A stretch of 49,954 nt of DNA from Hymenobacter profundi (GTDB lineage Bacteria; Bacteroidota; Bacteroidia; Cytophagales; Hymenobacteraceae), in contig NZ_JAHWGL010000026.1 in assembly GCF_019334315.1 (NCBI RefSeq), forward strand, positions 1 to 49,954. The letters run 5' to 3'. The notes under the pieces were generated by a model that saw only the letters and a program-made list of their open reading frames with translations, had not been told where the DNA came from and ran no database searches. This document shows positions 9,085 through 18,674 of the stretch, piece after piece. Positions within the stretch are counted from its first letter, which is position 1; each line of letters opens with the position of its first letter. The translations under genes and the position numbers were made by a program.

Positions 9085-10248
9085 TTACAGCACGTTGCGG
9101 GCCTGCAAATCGGCCAGTGCTTCTAGCATCATCACGCCGCTCATTTCAGTAGAGCCGTCCACGGTGGTACCGGGTAGGGTAGTCCAGTTAGTGTTGAAGA
9201 TATATTGCGGCCGGCGCGTGCCTTTGGAATAGAGGCTTTCGCCGTTGAATTTCAGAAAGGACACGTAGTTGGCCCGGTTGGTGGCACTCACGGCCGGCTC
9301 GGTAGCCAAAATCGTGAGGTAGCGCACCAAAACACCTTTGAACAAGCCACCGTCGCCGCCACCTTCATCCTTCATAATACCACCCGGCGAGAGCTGGGTG
9401 TTGTTGAGCACGTAGGCGGCCGTGCGGTTGGCATCATCGAGGTAGGAGGTTTGCTGGGTGGCGCGGTACAGCGCCACGCCCGCTCCTATAAAGGTGCCCT
9501 GGTTGTAGGTGAAAAGCCAGTTCTTGTCAATCTGGTTGTTGTTCTCCCGGTTGACCCCGTCCCACACTTCCCCATTGGCAGGATCTACCAGGGTGGCTTT
9601 CTGCCAGGCATAAATCTTTTTCGCCCACTCCAGGTCATCGGGGTTGCGGTCGAGCATGTAGAGGCGGGCGGCCAGAATGGCGGCGGGAGCGTTGGCGGGC
9701 GTGTTTTTGTAGCTGCGCTGCGTTTTTTTCCACGCAATGCCACCGCCCTGCTGCTCGTTCCAGCCCAGCTTAATGTCGTTCCAGAGCAGAGTAGCAATGT
9801 TTTTGTACTCCGCTTCCCTGGTCACCTCGTAGGCGCGCAGGCAAGCCAGCGCATGCCACTCCATGTCGTCGTAGAACTCGTTGAGGTAGGTGTTGCCGTT
9901 TTTGGCTTTCGCCCCCTGTATCAACTGCCGCATACGGGTAAGGTAGTCGGCGCTGCTGGTGCGCTGAAAGCCGTCGATCAGTATATCGAGGCCGTGCGCT
10001 TGCCACCAGTAGTTGAAATTGTTTTGGCCGGCGTTGTTTTGCCGATAGTAGTTTTCGTTGGCGACATAGAAGTTCTGCTGCAACGCGGCCTGGGCCGAGT
10101 CGGCGCGGGCCGACCAGTTGGCTGTGGCCACCACGGGCGGGGCAGTGGGTGGGGCCACGTAATCGTCTACGGGGTCTTTACAGGCGGTCAGTAACAGGCC
10201 CAGCAGGGCGCAGCTACCCAGGCGGGAATGCCAAGAAGTCAAGATCAT
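9085..10248 (-). CDS. Glycoside hydrolase family 76 endo-alpha-1,6-mannanase, lipoprotein
   Basis: 387 residues with a lipobox LLLTAC (Cys23), hence a membrane lipoprotein. The family fold is an (alpha/alpha)6 barrel; the catalytic Asp pair is visible as YDDMEW (Asp127-Asp128), matching the adjacent aspartates known in GH76. Other recognisable segments are NYWWQAHGLDILIDG (79-93) and NEQQGGGIAWKKT. GH76 enzymes cut the alpha-1,6-mannan backbone of yeast or mycobacterial-type mannan. Placed between the SusE-like gene and GH92, it is the likely endo-enzyme of the PUL. Confidence 0.93.
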   Translation of the reverse strand: MILTSWHSRLGSCALLGLLLTACKDPVDDYVAPPTAPPVVATANWSARADSAQAALQQNFYVANENYYRQNNAGQNNFNYWWQAHGLDILIDGFQRTSSADYLTRMRQLIQGAKAKNGNTYLNEFYDDMEWHALACLRAYEVTREAEYKNIATLLWNDIKLGWNEQQGGGIAWKKTQRSYKNTPANAPAAILAARLYMLDRNPDDLEWAKKIYAWQKATLVDPANGEVWDGVNRENNNQIDKNWLFTYNQGTFIGAGVALYRATQQTSYLDDANRTAAYVLNNTQLSPGGIMKDEGGGDGGLFKGVLVRYLTILATEPAVSATNRANYVSFLKFNGESLYSKGTRRPQYIFNTNWTTLPGTTVDGSTEMSGVMMLEALADLQARNVL

Positions 10249-10277
10249 ATCGTTCAGTTGCTTAGGAGAAGTGAATT

Positions 10278-10349
10278 TTGAGCGAGCAGATGGCGAGAAG
10301 GTCTATCAGCTATGCCGCTTGTCGCACGTCTCACCGTCTACTCGCTCAA
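10278..10349. repeat. Imperfect inverted repeat between SusE-like gene and GH76
   Basis: TTGAGCGAG (10278-10286) pairs with CTCGCTCAA (10341-10349), and the pairing continues inward with a few mismatches (AGAtGGcGAGA against TCTCaCCgTCT). It occupies the 109-base gap. Confidence 0.65.
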
Positions 10350-10357
10350 CATCCGCA

Positions 10358-11497
10358 TTAGCGCACGGTAATCTGGTGCGTGTAGGGGCCGTCGGGCTGC
10401 ATGCGCACGGTCACGTCCACGCTCTTCATGTCGGCCTCCGTCTGGAACTTGTAGGTGTAGTCGTACGACGCGGCCGTTACGGGTATCAGGTAATAATAAG
10501 CAGCTGGTGTGCTAGCGGTGGCGCGCTGGTTGTCGGAGTTGGTGCTGCCGTAGAACTGTTGGGTGGTAGCGCCGGCCGCGTTTTTCTCTGTGAACCGGAA
10601 TTTGTAGCGCTCATCCCGGCCCCAGCTTTCCTGGAAGAACTCGATGGGCGTATTCTCCACTTTCCACACACCTTTACCCACGTAGGGCAACTCTACCAGT
10701 ATTTTGCTTTGGGGTGCAAACCACAGACCTACCGACTCGATTTCGGTGAGGGTAGCGGCGGCATTGTTGAAATCCAGACGGATACGGTACACTTTGGGCG
10801 TGGTGGTGGGGCTGGTGCCCTGGTCGCCTTCTACTAGCTTGTTGCCGTCGATGGCGTAGGTAGTGGGTGTGCCGCTGGTTTGGTCAATCAGCTTCACGTC
10901 GCCGGCGCTCAGGCGGGAATACAGCTCAAACACACCAGCCGAGATGCTCTTGAACTGGATGGCCTGGCTCATGTTGGCGCCAGCCTCCGTGCCCGAGCCC
11001 GTAAGGTAGAGCGCCGGGGGTAGGGCAGAGAAGCCCGCGGGCCGCTCCAGCGTCATCGTCCGCGTCTCGGTGCCTTTCTGCACGTTCAGGCCTTTCGAGG
11101 CATTTACCGTCCAGATCAGCTTGCCCTGCTGCTGCGACTTGATACCGGCAATGTCGGCAATGCGGTTCAGGTCGCCGTGGCTGAGCACCAGTCTGGTGTC
11201 CAGACCATTGGTGCCCGACGCAATGCTGTACACGGGCTTCGAGAAGTCGCCGCCTTCCTTGTCAAACACCAACTCGTAGAGCACCACCGTGCCGTCGGCG
11301 GCGCGGGCCTGGCCCCACTCAAACGTCACGGCCGCGTTGGAAGGAGGGTCGAGGCGTATGAAGGCGTTGTTCACGGGCGAAATCAAGTTCGATACCGGCG
11401 TAATGGTCTCGTCCAGCGCGTTATCGTCGTCGTTGCAGGCCGAGAGGATGCCGGTCAGGAAAAGGAAGAAAAGAAGCAGTATGGGATGGGTTTTCAT
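10358..11497 (-). CDS. SusE/SusF-type outer-membrane glycan-binding lipoprotein
   Basis: 379 residues, lipoprotein signal with ILSAC (Cys near 21) followed by acidic residues NDDDN; acidic residues right after the Cys are typical of surface-exported lipoproteins in Bacteroidota. Residues about 35-155 form a SusE-like Ig domain (PVNNAFIRLDPPSNAAVTFEWGQA), followed by two beta domains of the SusE/F kind. It is expected to bind glycan fragments at the cell surface and hand them to SusCD. It lies between susD and GH76 in the PUL. Substrate binding residues are not identifiable by eye. Confidence 0.82.
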   Translation of the reverse strand: MKTHPILLLFFLFLTGILSACNDDDNALDETITPVSNLISPVNNAFIRLDPPSNAAVTFEWGQARAADGTVVLYELVFDKEGGDFSKPVYSIASGTNGLDTRLVLSHGDLNRIADIAGIKSQQQGKLIWTVNASKGLNVQKGTETRTMTLERPAGFSALPPALYLTGSGTEAGANMSQAIQFKSISAGVFELYSRLSAGDVKLIDQTSGTPTTYAIDGNKLVEGDQGTSPTTTPKVYRIRLDFNNAAATLTEIESVGLWFAPQSKILVELPYVGKGVWKVENTPIEFFQESWGRDERYKFRFTEKNAAGATTQQFYGSTNSDNQRATASTPAAYYYLIPVTAASYDYTYKFQTEADMKSVDVTVRMQPDGPYTHQITVR

Positions 11498-11537
11498 TAT
11501 GAGTAGTTGTTGATTGTTCGTTGTTTATTTCTTGATA

Positions 11538-11589
11538 AGAACGTCATGCTGCTCGGAATAACGTCCTAAATAGAGCAGCATGATGTTCT
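11538..11589. repeat. Short family-A-like palindrome between SusD and SusE-like genes
   Basis: Arms 11538-11554 and 11573-11589, 17 bp with one mismatch. The outer AACGTCATGCTG matches the outer part of the family-A palindromes at 20904-20997 and 49796-49895, while the inner part differs, so it may be a shortened relative. Confidence 0.78.
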
Positions 11590-11614
11590 ATCCTAATCAC
11601 TTCGTCATTTGGGC

Positions 11615-13228
11615 CTACCAGCCTGGGTTTTGCTCCAGGTTGCCGTTGATGTCCCGCTCGCGCTGAGGAATGGGCCAGAGGTAGTGGCGGGCCGGATCGA
11701 AGGTGCGCTGGTCTACGCGGATATAGCCGTTGTCCACGTTCGGGTCGCCGGCTTTGATGCCGTGGGCGAAACCATTGAGTACGGTTTCGGCCGTGCGCCA
11801 GCGGCGAAGGTCGAAGATGCGCAGGCCTTCCATCGCCAGTTCCACGCGCCGCTCACGGCGGATGGTAGCTTGCAAGCTAGCTTTGTCGCCGCCGGGGAAG
11901 GTGAGGGCCGCGGCATCGGTGAAGCCCGCCCGGCGCCGCAGCGCCCCGATGGTGTTGTCCCAGTCGGCAGCCGTGAACTGACCCAGCTCGTTCTTCGCCT
12001 CCGCGTGCATCAGCAGCACGTCGGCGTAGCGAATCAGGATCAGGTTCAGGCCCGAGTTCAGGTTGGCGTCAGACGTGGGATCGAAGTATTTCGAGGAGTA
12101 GTAGCCGGTTGGGCTGGCGTCCTGGCGGTCTATAGAGTTGTCGCCGGTACCGGGGAAAGTGCGGATAACGATGGTCGAGTTATCGGGACGACGCCACGTG
12201 TAGCCGTCATACACCAGCGTAGCCATGAAGCGCGGGTCGCGGCCCTGGTAGGGCGTGGCCTCGTTGTAGCCCGAGCCGGCTTCGTTGATGGTCTTGCCGT
12301 TGGCCATCAGGTAGCTATTCACTAGCTCCTGGGTAGGGGCAATAGACGTCACCAGCTTGCCCTCAGTACGCGGAATAAATTGCCGCTGTACCGAGTGCGT
12401 GCGCGTGGGGAAGGCATACTGCAAATCCAGCATGTCCTCGTTGTTGTTCTCATTGCTCGGCGCAAATATGCCCATGTAGCTCGGGAACAACGTGTAGGTA
12501 CCCATCGAGCCGCTCATCAGCTGCGTCGTGATAGCCACTACATCGGCCCAACGGTCACCTTCGTACAGCAGCACACGGGCTTTTAAGGCCATAGCGCCGC
12601 CCTTCGTGAAGCGGCCTTTGTCCTCGGCTCCATAAGCCGTGTTCACGGGTAGAACGGCGGCGGCGGCATCCAGCTCTTTCAGCACAAAATCCAGCACCTC
12701 GGGGCGGGGCGTGCGAGTCACGCTGTTGGCCTCAGACACGCTCAGCTCGGTGGTGATGAGGGGCACGGCGCCGTACCAGGTCATCAACTGAAAATAGTGG
12801 AACGCACGGATGGCCTGCGCCTCCGCAATGTAGCGGGCCTTCAGGCCTGCGTCGAGCGTCCCAATCTTGTCGATGTTCGTCAGCAGGCGGTTGCAGGCGC
12901 GAATGCCGCCGTAGTGGTAGCCCCACTCGTTGGTGATGCGCGCCTGGTTAGTGCCGTAAGCGCCCTCGGCCACGTTGCGCACGTTGGAGCCGTCTACATC
13001 GCTCTTGTTATACGCGTTGTCGGAGAGGGCTTCGTTGAAGAAGAAGTACTCGCTCGGGTAGAGGCCGGCGTAGCAAGAGTTGAGCACGTTGGCTGCGTCG
13101 CTGGGCTGCGTCCAGAACGTGGCGTCGGTGGGGCGGTCGGTAGGGGGTAGGTCCAGGTCCTGGCAGGCGGCAAAGCTCAGTCCAAGGCCCAGCAAAAAAC
13201 TATAGCGAAATATGCGATTCATGGTCAT
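11615..13228 (-). CDS. susD: SusD/RagB-family nutrient-binding outer-membrane lipoprotein
   Basis: 537 residues. Lipoprotein signal (SFLLGLGLSFAAC, Cys near 22). The N-terminal TPR-like half (DLPPTDRPTDATFWTQPSDAANVLNSCYAGLY) and the C-terminus ending RDINGNLEQNPGW are SusD family features. SusD caps the SusC channel and captures oligosaccharides at the surface. The start lies only 12 bases after the SusC stop, so the two are co-translated or at least co-transcribed. A second ATG two codons in (13222) is equally possible as the start. In this PUL the ligand is inferred to be an alpha-mannan oligosaccharide. Confidence 0.95.
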   Translation of the reverse strand: MTMNRIFRYSFLLGLGLSFAACQDLDLPPTDRPTDATFWTQPSDAANVLNSCYAGLYPSEYFFFNEALSDNAYNKSDVDGSNVRNVAEGAYGTNQARITNEWGYHYGGIRACNRLLTNIDKIGTLDAGLKARYIAEAQAIRAFHYFQLMTWYGAVPLITTELSVSEANSVTRTPRPEVLDFVLKELDAAAAVLPVNTAYGAEDKGRFTKGGAMALKARVLLYEGDRWADVVAITTQLMSGSMGTYTLFPSYMGIFAPSNENNNEDMLDLQYAFPTRTHSVQRQFIPRTEGKLVTSIAPTQELVNSYLMANGKTINEAGSGYNEATPYQGRDPRFMATLVYDGYTWRRPDNSTIVIRTFPGTGDNSIDRQDASPTGYYSSKYFDPTSDANLNSGLNLILIRYADVLLMHAEAKNELGQFTAADWDNTIGALRRRAGFTDAAALTFPGGDKASLQATIRRERRVELAMEGLRIFDLRRWRTAETVLNGFAHGIKAGDPNVDNGYIRVDQRTFDPARHYLWPIPQRERDINGNLEQNPGW

Positions 13229-13240
13229 ACTGTTGGATCG

Positions 13241-16200
13241 TTAGAAAGAAACCGTGAGGCCCAGCGTGGTTACGCGTACGCTGGGGTACACGCGGCCGCT
13301 GCTGCCTACGCCACCGCCCAGGCCCACGCTCTCGCTGAACTCCGAGATTTCGGGGTCGAAGCCGATGTCGCGCAAGTGAGTGATGGTGAACAAGTCCTGG
13401 CCCGATACAAACACACGCAGCTGCTGAATACCTGCTTTGGAGGTAAGAGCTGAGGGTAGGGTGTAGCCCAACTGCACGTTTTTGAGGCGAGCGTAGGCTC
13501 CGTTGCGCAGCCAGTAGTTGGAGCCCTGGTTGTTGTTGGTAGAGGCTGTGCCCACGGTCAAGCGAGGGTAGGAGGCATCGGTGTTGGTAGGCGTCCACCG
13601 GTCGAGGTGCTGCTTGTACACGTTCTCCCAGTTGTTGTGGAACGCTTCCACACCCTCACCACGGATGTACAGATTACGACGGCCTACCCCTTGCACAAAC
13701 ACCACCAGGTCGAAGCCCTTGTAGGTGGCCGTGTAGTTCGCGCCAAACGTCAGGCGCGGAAACGGATTGCCCAGCACGTAGCGGTCATCCTGGTTGATCA
13801 CACCGTCGCCGTTGCGGTCCACGTAGCGGATGTCGCCAGGGCGCAGGCTGCCGGGTGTCACGAAGGCTGGCTTGGGGCCATTGGCAATTTCTTCCGTGTT
13901 CTGGTAGAACCCGTCGGTGCGGTAGCCGAAGTAGGAGTTGATGGGGTAGCCCTCGCGGATGATGTTGGTGGCGTCGCCACCCCGGATGGTTTCCACGCCC
14001 TTCGTGTCCCGTACCAGGTTGCGGGTATCGGCTGCGTTCAGCGTCAGGGTCTGGTTGAAGCCGCGGGCGGTATTCAGGCGGTAGGTCGCCGATACTTCCC
14101 AGCCCTGGTTCTGCACGCTAGCCGCGTTCTGGGTAGGGGCACCAGCCCCAAAAGCTCCGGCCACGGGCAGGTCAATCAGAATGTCGTTGGTACGCTTGTC
14201 GAAGTAGTCGAAGCTAACCGACAGGGCATTCTGTAGAAAGGCCACGTCTACCCCCACGTTGCCCATGGTAGCCGTTTCCCAGGTGATGTCGCGGTTAGCA
14301 GTGTTGAAATTGACGCCGGCTACCGGCTGGTTGCCGAATGCATACGCGCCCGGTGCCGTGCTAATCGTGCTCAAGTAGCGGTACAGACCAATGTTCTGGT
14401 TGCCGAGTTGCCCGATAGAGCCACGCACTTTCAAGTCGCTAAACATGGGTTGCAGGAAGTCCAGGAAGTTTTCTTCCAAGGGCCGCCAGCCTACCGACAC
14501 CGACGGGAAGAAGCCCCAACGCTTGTCGCTGGCAAAGCGCGACGAGCCATCGTAGCGGAAGCTACCCTCGATGAGGTATTTGCCGGCAAAAGCATAGTTC
14601 AAGCGCCCAAATACCGAGTTCAGCGCCCACTGCTCGTTGTTGCCGTAGGTGCCGTTGGGGTGGAAGCCGCCACTGGGGTCCGAAATGCCGGTGTAGGTGG
14701 TGCCGTTGCTAATCACCCCGAAGTCGTTGCCGGGGATGTTGATAACAGCAATACCAGATCGGTCATCGTTGAAATGCTCACTGGAATAGCCTACCAATGC
14801 CTTCACATCGTGCTTGTCGGCAAACAGGTGCTCGTAATTAAGAGTAGTCTGGTAGTTGGTGAGCAGGGTACGCTGCGTGCGATTCGTAACGGCGTTGTTG
14901 CCGTCGCCACCAGAAGTAGGCGAGCCGTCGGGGGTCACGTACTGCAAGCTGCGCCGAAACTCGTCCATGCGGTAGTTCCACAGGTCGCCGCCCACTAGGC
15001 CACGTAGTTTCAGGCCTTTGATGATTTCGTACTCTGCATTCAGGTTTGCGTAGCCGTTGTCGTCGGCAAAAGTGCGCTGGCCGCCATTGCGCAAGCGGTT
15101 CACAGGGTTAGCAGTAGAGGTAGGGGCCGTCAAATAGTTGCCAGCCGAATCTTGCACGGGGTAGATAACGGGAATGCGCACGGCGTCGCCAATAATCCAG
15201 TCGGTGCCGTAGGCGTGCTCTTTTCTATTCACGCGGGCATAGGCCAAAATAGCGCCTACCGACAGCTTGTCCGTCACCTGCGTATTCAGGTTCAGGCGGG
15301 CATTCAGACGCTTATAACCGTAGTTGTCGCCCACAAACAGGCTATTCTGGTCCACGTAGCCCAGCGACACCAAGTAGCGCGTCTTGCCCGAGCCACCGCT
15401 GAGGCTGAGGTTGTGGTTTTGCTGCAACGCCTGCTTTTTCAGCACCGCGTCCAGATACCACTCATTATCACCCCGGGCAACCTGTTCGCGGATCTGCTGA
15501 GGCGAGAACTGCGGGGATTGGCCCGAGTTGATCAGGGCCTCGTTCTTGAGCTGCATAAACTCCAGGCCCGTTACCGGCCGGCGCAGGAAGGTAGGCGTCT
15601 GCAAGCCCACGAGGGTGTTGTAGGTCACCACGGGCTTTTGGTTGAGGGCACCTTTCTTGGTGGTCACCAGCAACACGCCATTAGCCCCCCTCGAACCGTA
15701 GATGGCCGCCGAGGCAGCGTCTTTCAGTACCGTAACGCTTTCAATATCGTTGGGGTTGAGGGAGTTAAGTGAGCCAGCAATGCCGTCCACAATGATCAGC
15801 GGTGAGGAGTTGCCCAGCGTGCCTACCCCCCGGATGTTGATGTTGAGGCCCGCGCCCGGCTCGGCGCTGCTCTGCTGAATGGTCAGGTTGGGCGCAGTGC
15901 CCTGCAACGCCTGCGACACGTTGGTTACCGGTCGGTTTTCCAGCGCCTTTGCCGATACCGTGTTCAAGGCACCAGTCACCTCCGCCTTCTGCTGGGTGCC
16001 GTAGCCTACCACCACTACCTCTTCCAGCGCTTTCACGTCCTCGCGGAGCGTGATGGTGAGGTTACTGCCGGCATCGGCCACGGCTACTTCCTGGCGTACA
16101 TAGCCTACAAAGCTGAACGTGAGGGTGCTACCCTCGGGGGCTTGCAGCGAGAAGTTGCCTTCTGCGTCGGTGCTGGTGCCGGTAGTAGTACCCTTCACCA

Positions 16201-16690
16201 CCACCGAAACGCCCGGCAGCCCGGCCCCGTTGGCATCTACCACGCGCCCCGATACGGGCGGTGCCTTAGACGCGGAAACGTTTGCACGGGCATTGCCTAC
16301 GTTGGAATCGATTGCAGATGTGGGCTTAGAAAGCACGCGCAATACCACACGGTCCTCATCCACATCATACTGAATTTTGAGGGGAGCCAGCAGCTCGTCG
16401 AGCACCGCAGACAGGGGCTCGTCTTGCACGCGTAAGCTCACTTTGCGCTCGGCTTTTACCAATTGTTGGCTATACACAAAGCGCACGTTGTAGTGTCGCG
16501 CAATCTGGCTTAGGGTAGCCTTAATGGTTTGCGCTTCAACTTTCAGCGTGATTTTTTTCTCGAGCACCGCCTGCATAGGCTGCGAATGGGCAATTGCCCG
16601 GCCGGGCAGTCCGCCGCCCAGCACTGCCAGCAACAGCAGCACGCGTAAGCAATACCCGACCAATGGTGGAAGGTGTACAGAATTTTTCAT
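13241..16690 (-). CDS. susC: SusC-family TonB-dependent transporter with N-terminal STN signalling domain
   Basis: 1149 residues from the ATG at 16690, chosen because a Sec signal follows at once (YCLRVLLLLAVLGGGLPGRAIAH). Domains in order: STN domain (about 43-115, ITLKVEAQTIKATLSQIARHYNVRFVYSQQ), carboxypeptidase-regulatory-like Ig domain (about 145-220, VSGRVVDANGAGLPGVSVVVKGTTTGTSTDAEGNF), TonB plug (EEVVVVGYGTQQKAEVTGAL onward) and a 22-strand barrel. The STN domain marks it as a transducer: ligand uptake signals through the FecR anti-sigma to the ECF factor encoded just upstream. Energised by TonB/ExbBD, which are not in the window. Confidence 0.96.
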   Translation of the reverse strand: MKNSVHLPPLVGYCLRVLLLLAVLGGGLPGRAIAHSQPMQAVLEKKITLKVEAQTIKATLSQIARHYNVRFVYSQQLVKAERKVSLRVQDEPLSAVLDELLAPLKIQYDVDEDRVVLRVLSKPTSAIDSNVGNARANVSASKAPPVSGRVVDANGAGLPGVSVVVKGTTTGTSTDAEGNFSLQAPEGSTLTFSFVGYVRQEVAVADAGSNLTITLREDVKALEEVVVVGYGTQQKAEVTGALNTVSAKALENRPVTNVSQALQGTAPNLTIQQSSAEPGAGLNINIRGVGTLGNSSPLIIVDGIAGSLNSLNPNDIESVTVLKDAASAAIYGSRGANGVLLVTTKKGALNQKPVVTYNTLVGLQTPTFLRRPVTGLEFMQLKNEALINSGQSPQFSPQQIREQVARGDNEWYLDAVLKKQALQQNHNLSLSGGSGKTRYLVSLGYVDQNSLFVGDNYGYKRLNARLNLNTQVTDKLSVGAILAYARVNRKEHAYGTDWIIGDAVRIPVIYPVQDSAGNYLTAPTSTANPVNRLRNGGQRTFADDNGYANLNAEYEIIKGLKLRGLVGGDLWNYRMDEFRRSLQYVTPDGSPTSGGDGNNAVTNRTQRTLLTNYQTTLNYEHLFADKHDVKALVGYSSEHFNDDRSGIAVINIPGNDFGVISNGTTYTGISDPSGGFHPNGTYGNNEQWALNSVFGRLNYAFAGKYLIEGSFRYDGSSRFASDKRWGFFPSVSVGWRPLEENFLDFLQPMFSDLKVRGSIGQLGNQNIGLYRYLSTISTAPGAYAFGNQPVAGVNFNTANRDITWETATMGNVGVDVAFLQNALSVSFDYFDKRTNDILIDLPVAGAFGAGAPTQNAASVQNQGWEVSATYRLNTARGFNQTLTLNAADTRNLVRDTKGVETIRGGDATNIIREGYPINSYFGYRTDGFYQNTEEIANGPKPAFVTPGSLRPGDIRYVDRNGDGVINQDDRYVLGNPFPRLTFGANYTATYKGFDLVVFVQGVGRRNLYIRGEGVEAFHNNWENVYKQHLDRWTPTNTDASYPRLTVGTASTNNNQGSNYWLRNGAYARLKNVQLGYTLPSALTSKAGIQQLRVFVSGQDLFTITHLRDIGFDPEISEFSESVGLGGGVGSSGRVYPSVRVTTLGLTVSF

Positions 16691-16787
16691 AGGAATAGTG
16701 AAAATGGGTAGGTAGGTGGGGGTTAGCGGTGAGGGTAAAGGAGCATGTGTTGGAAAAAATGAAAGTGAAAACGTACTAGACAAAGTG

Positions 16788-17852
16788 CTAGCTGGCCGGT
16801 GCTAGCTGGCAGCCGTTGCTGTGGAGTAGAATCTGTGCATCAGAAATTGAGTAGCTGGCACCCAATGACTTGCATAGCAAATTGAGCTTGCCAAACAGGG
16901 GCTCGTTGTAGAACGTGATGCTCACCGTGCAGTGCGCTAGGGTGGCCCGGTCGTACACAATATCAACGCCGTAGGCTTTTTCCAGGGCAGCGAGAACTTC
17001 CGCCACCGGGCGCTCTTCAAACTCGAAGGGCTGCGGCACCAGCACGGCCGGTTGCGACACTAGCTCCTTCGTAAATTGCCGTTTGGCTGCGGAGTATACC
17101 GCCTGCTGATTGGGTAGCAACAGTACACCCGCCGCGGCCGGGCGCTTGGGCGTAGCCGACAAATCGGCATCTGCACGGGTTTGCACGGCCACCTTGCCCT
17201 CGCGCACCGACACCGATGCCTGCGCCGCATTGTGATAGGCTTTCACCCGAAAGCTGGTGCCTAATACTGTGGTTACCACCTGGTTGGTGAACACCAGAAA
17301 GGGCCGCTGGGGATTTTTGCTAACTTGAAAATAGGCTTCGCCTACCAAGTGTACCTCCCGCCGGGCACCGGCCAACGCAACGAGGTAGCGCAGGCTGCTA
17401 CCAGGATGCAGCGTAACGCGGCTATTATCGGGTAGGCGCACGGCCAGAGGATGTTGCGAAGTGTTGGTTTGCTTCGTCCAGCCATTGGTTACGGTCACGG
17501 CAATGGGAGCTTCAGGAGCCCAGGTGCGGCGCACGGCGGGCCAGAGTAGGGCCAATGCTACGGCAACCAGCACCAGGGCCGCGGCTATGCGCAGGGTAGG
17601 GGCCTGCCACCAAGCGGCGGGGTGCCGCACCACTTTTGCCTCGGCGGCCACCGGAATGTTCTGGGTAGCTAATCGATGCCAGATGGCGTCTTCCACTGCT
17701 TCCTGGTTCTGTCCCGGCAACTGCATCCCCTCCGATTCTTCCAGGCGGTCATACCACTGCTCCACTGCTACCCGTTCCTGGGGCGTGCAGAGGCCATCGA
17801 GGTAGCGTTGTAGTAGCAGTTGAAATTCGGCTTCCGTCACGGTTTCGGGCAA
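16788..17852 (-). CDS. FecR-family anti-sigma factor
   Basis: 354 residues. N-terminal cytoplasmic anti-sigma domain (1-75, FQLLLQRYLDGLCTPQERVAVEQWYD), one membrane helix (about 88-107, TLRIAAALVLVAVALALLWPA), periplasmic FecR domain (TLHPGSSLRYL, REVHLVGEAYFQVSKNPQRPFLVF) and a C-terminal DUF4974 domain (FEFEERPVAEVLAALEKAYGVDI). It would hold the ECF sigma factor at 17970-18575 and release it after contact with the STN domain of SusC, whose gene starts 97 bases downstream. The sigma and fecR genes are 117 bases apart on the same strand. Confidence 0.93.
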   Translation of the reverse strand: MPETVTEAEFQLLLQRYLDGLCTPQERVAVEQWYDRLEESEGMQLPGQNQEAVEDAIWHRLATQNIPVAAEAKVVRHPAAWWQAPTLRIAAALVLVAVALALLWPAVRRTWAPEAPIAVTVTNGWTKQTNTSQHPLAVRLPDNSRVTLHPGSSLRYLVALAGARREVHLVGEAYFQVSKNPQRPFLVFTNQVVTTVLGTSFRVKAYHNAAQASVSVREGKVAVQTRADADLSATPKRPAAAGVLLLPNQQAVYSAAKRQFTKELVSQPAVLVPQPFEFEERPVAEVLAALEKAYGVDIVYDRATLAHCTVSITFYNEPLFGKLNLLCKSLGASYSISDAQILLHSNGCQLAPAS

Positions 17853-17969
17853 GAGTAGAGTAGTGCTTCTATCTACTAAGTCAACGAACTGCTCGGTACC
17901 CCTAAAATAAGGTTGTGTTTTTTTGAAAAATAACAGTGAATAATCAGTAAGTGTATATAATACAGAGGT

Positions 17970-18575
17970 TTAAATTTTAGTAAACCAAACTATTAAGGGC
18001 CAGGTAACCAGCAAAAAATCCTGTAAGTAGCTGCGCAGCAGCTTCAGCGACTTGGTGATGTGGTACTCGATGGCCTTCTCCGATAGATGCAGGCGGCCGG
18101 AAATTTCGGGTACCGTGTGGTGTTCCAGGCGACTCAACCGAAACACCTCCCGCGACTTTTCAGGTAGTCGGTCGAGGCTGGCTTTCAGGGCAGTGTTCAG
18201 GTCTTGTTGCGCCAACTGCTCCTCGGTGTTATGGGTTGCGTCTGACTGTGCTATGCGGCAATACAGCGCGTACCCATCCCGCACCCGTTGCGACTTCACA
18301 TAATTGATAATACGGTAGCGCAGAGCCGAGAAAAGGTAGGATTCCAGATGCTGAATATGCCCCTCGGCGCGCTTGGTCCAAAGGGTGGCAAATAGGTCCT
18401 GCACCAGCTCCTCGGCCACCTCCCTACTCTTAAGCTTGCGGTAGGCCATCGTGAACAGCCGGTAGCAGTAGCGCTTATACACTTCCTCAAACGCACCTTC
18501 ATTGCCCGTCTGCACTGCATCAAGCAAGGCAGTATCCGGCCAGAGAGAGTATTGCAGAAGGCCAGAACGATTCAT
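17970..18575 (-). CDS. ECF RNA polymerase sigma factor of the PUL
   Basis: 201 residues from the ATG at 18575. Region 2 is seen in FEEVYKRYCYRLFTMAYRKLKSREVAEELVQDLFATLWTKR and region 4 in LDRLPEKSREVFRLSRLEHHTVPEISGRLHLSEKAIEYHITKSLKLLRSYL, a helix-turn-helix. This is the Bacteroidota sigma-70 subfamily that pairs with FecR. I prefer the internal ATG because the 25 extra upstream residues are not sigma-like. It is expected to activate the SusC-to-GH97 operon when mannan fragments are imported. The gene ends with a hydrophobic tail (FLLVTWPLIVWF), somewhat unusual for a cytoplasmic sigma factor. Confidence 0.93.
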   Translation of the reverse strand: MNRSGLLQYSLWPDTALLDAVQTGNEGAFEEVYKRYCYRLFTMAYRKLKSREVAEELVQDLFATLWTKRAEGHIQHLESYLFSALRYRIINYVKSQRVRDGYALYCRIAQSDATHNTEEQLAQQDLNTALKASLDRLPEKSREVFRLSRLEHHTVPEISGRLHLSEKAIEYHITKSLKLLRSYLQDFLLVTWPLIVWFTKI

Positions 18576-18674
18576 AAGCAACTGAATGAAAAAATCGGGA
18601 CTTATAAGTGAAGGTACATTTTTATATTCGTTTATGGAAGAAAACGACAAGTCAATGCTCGTTAAGCGAGAAAG

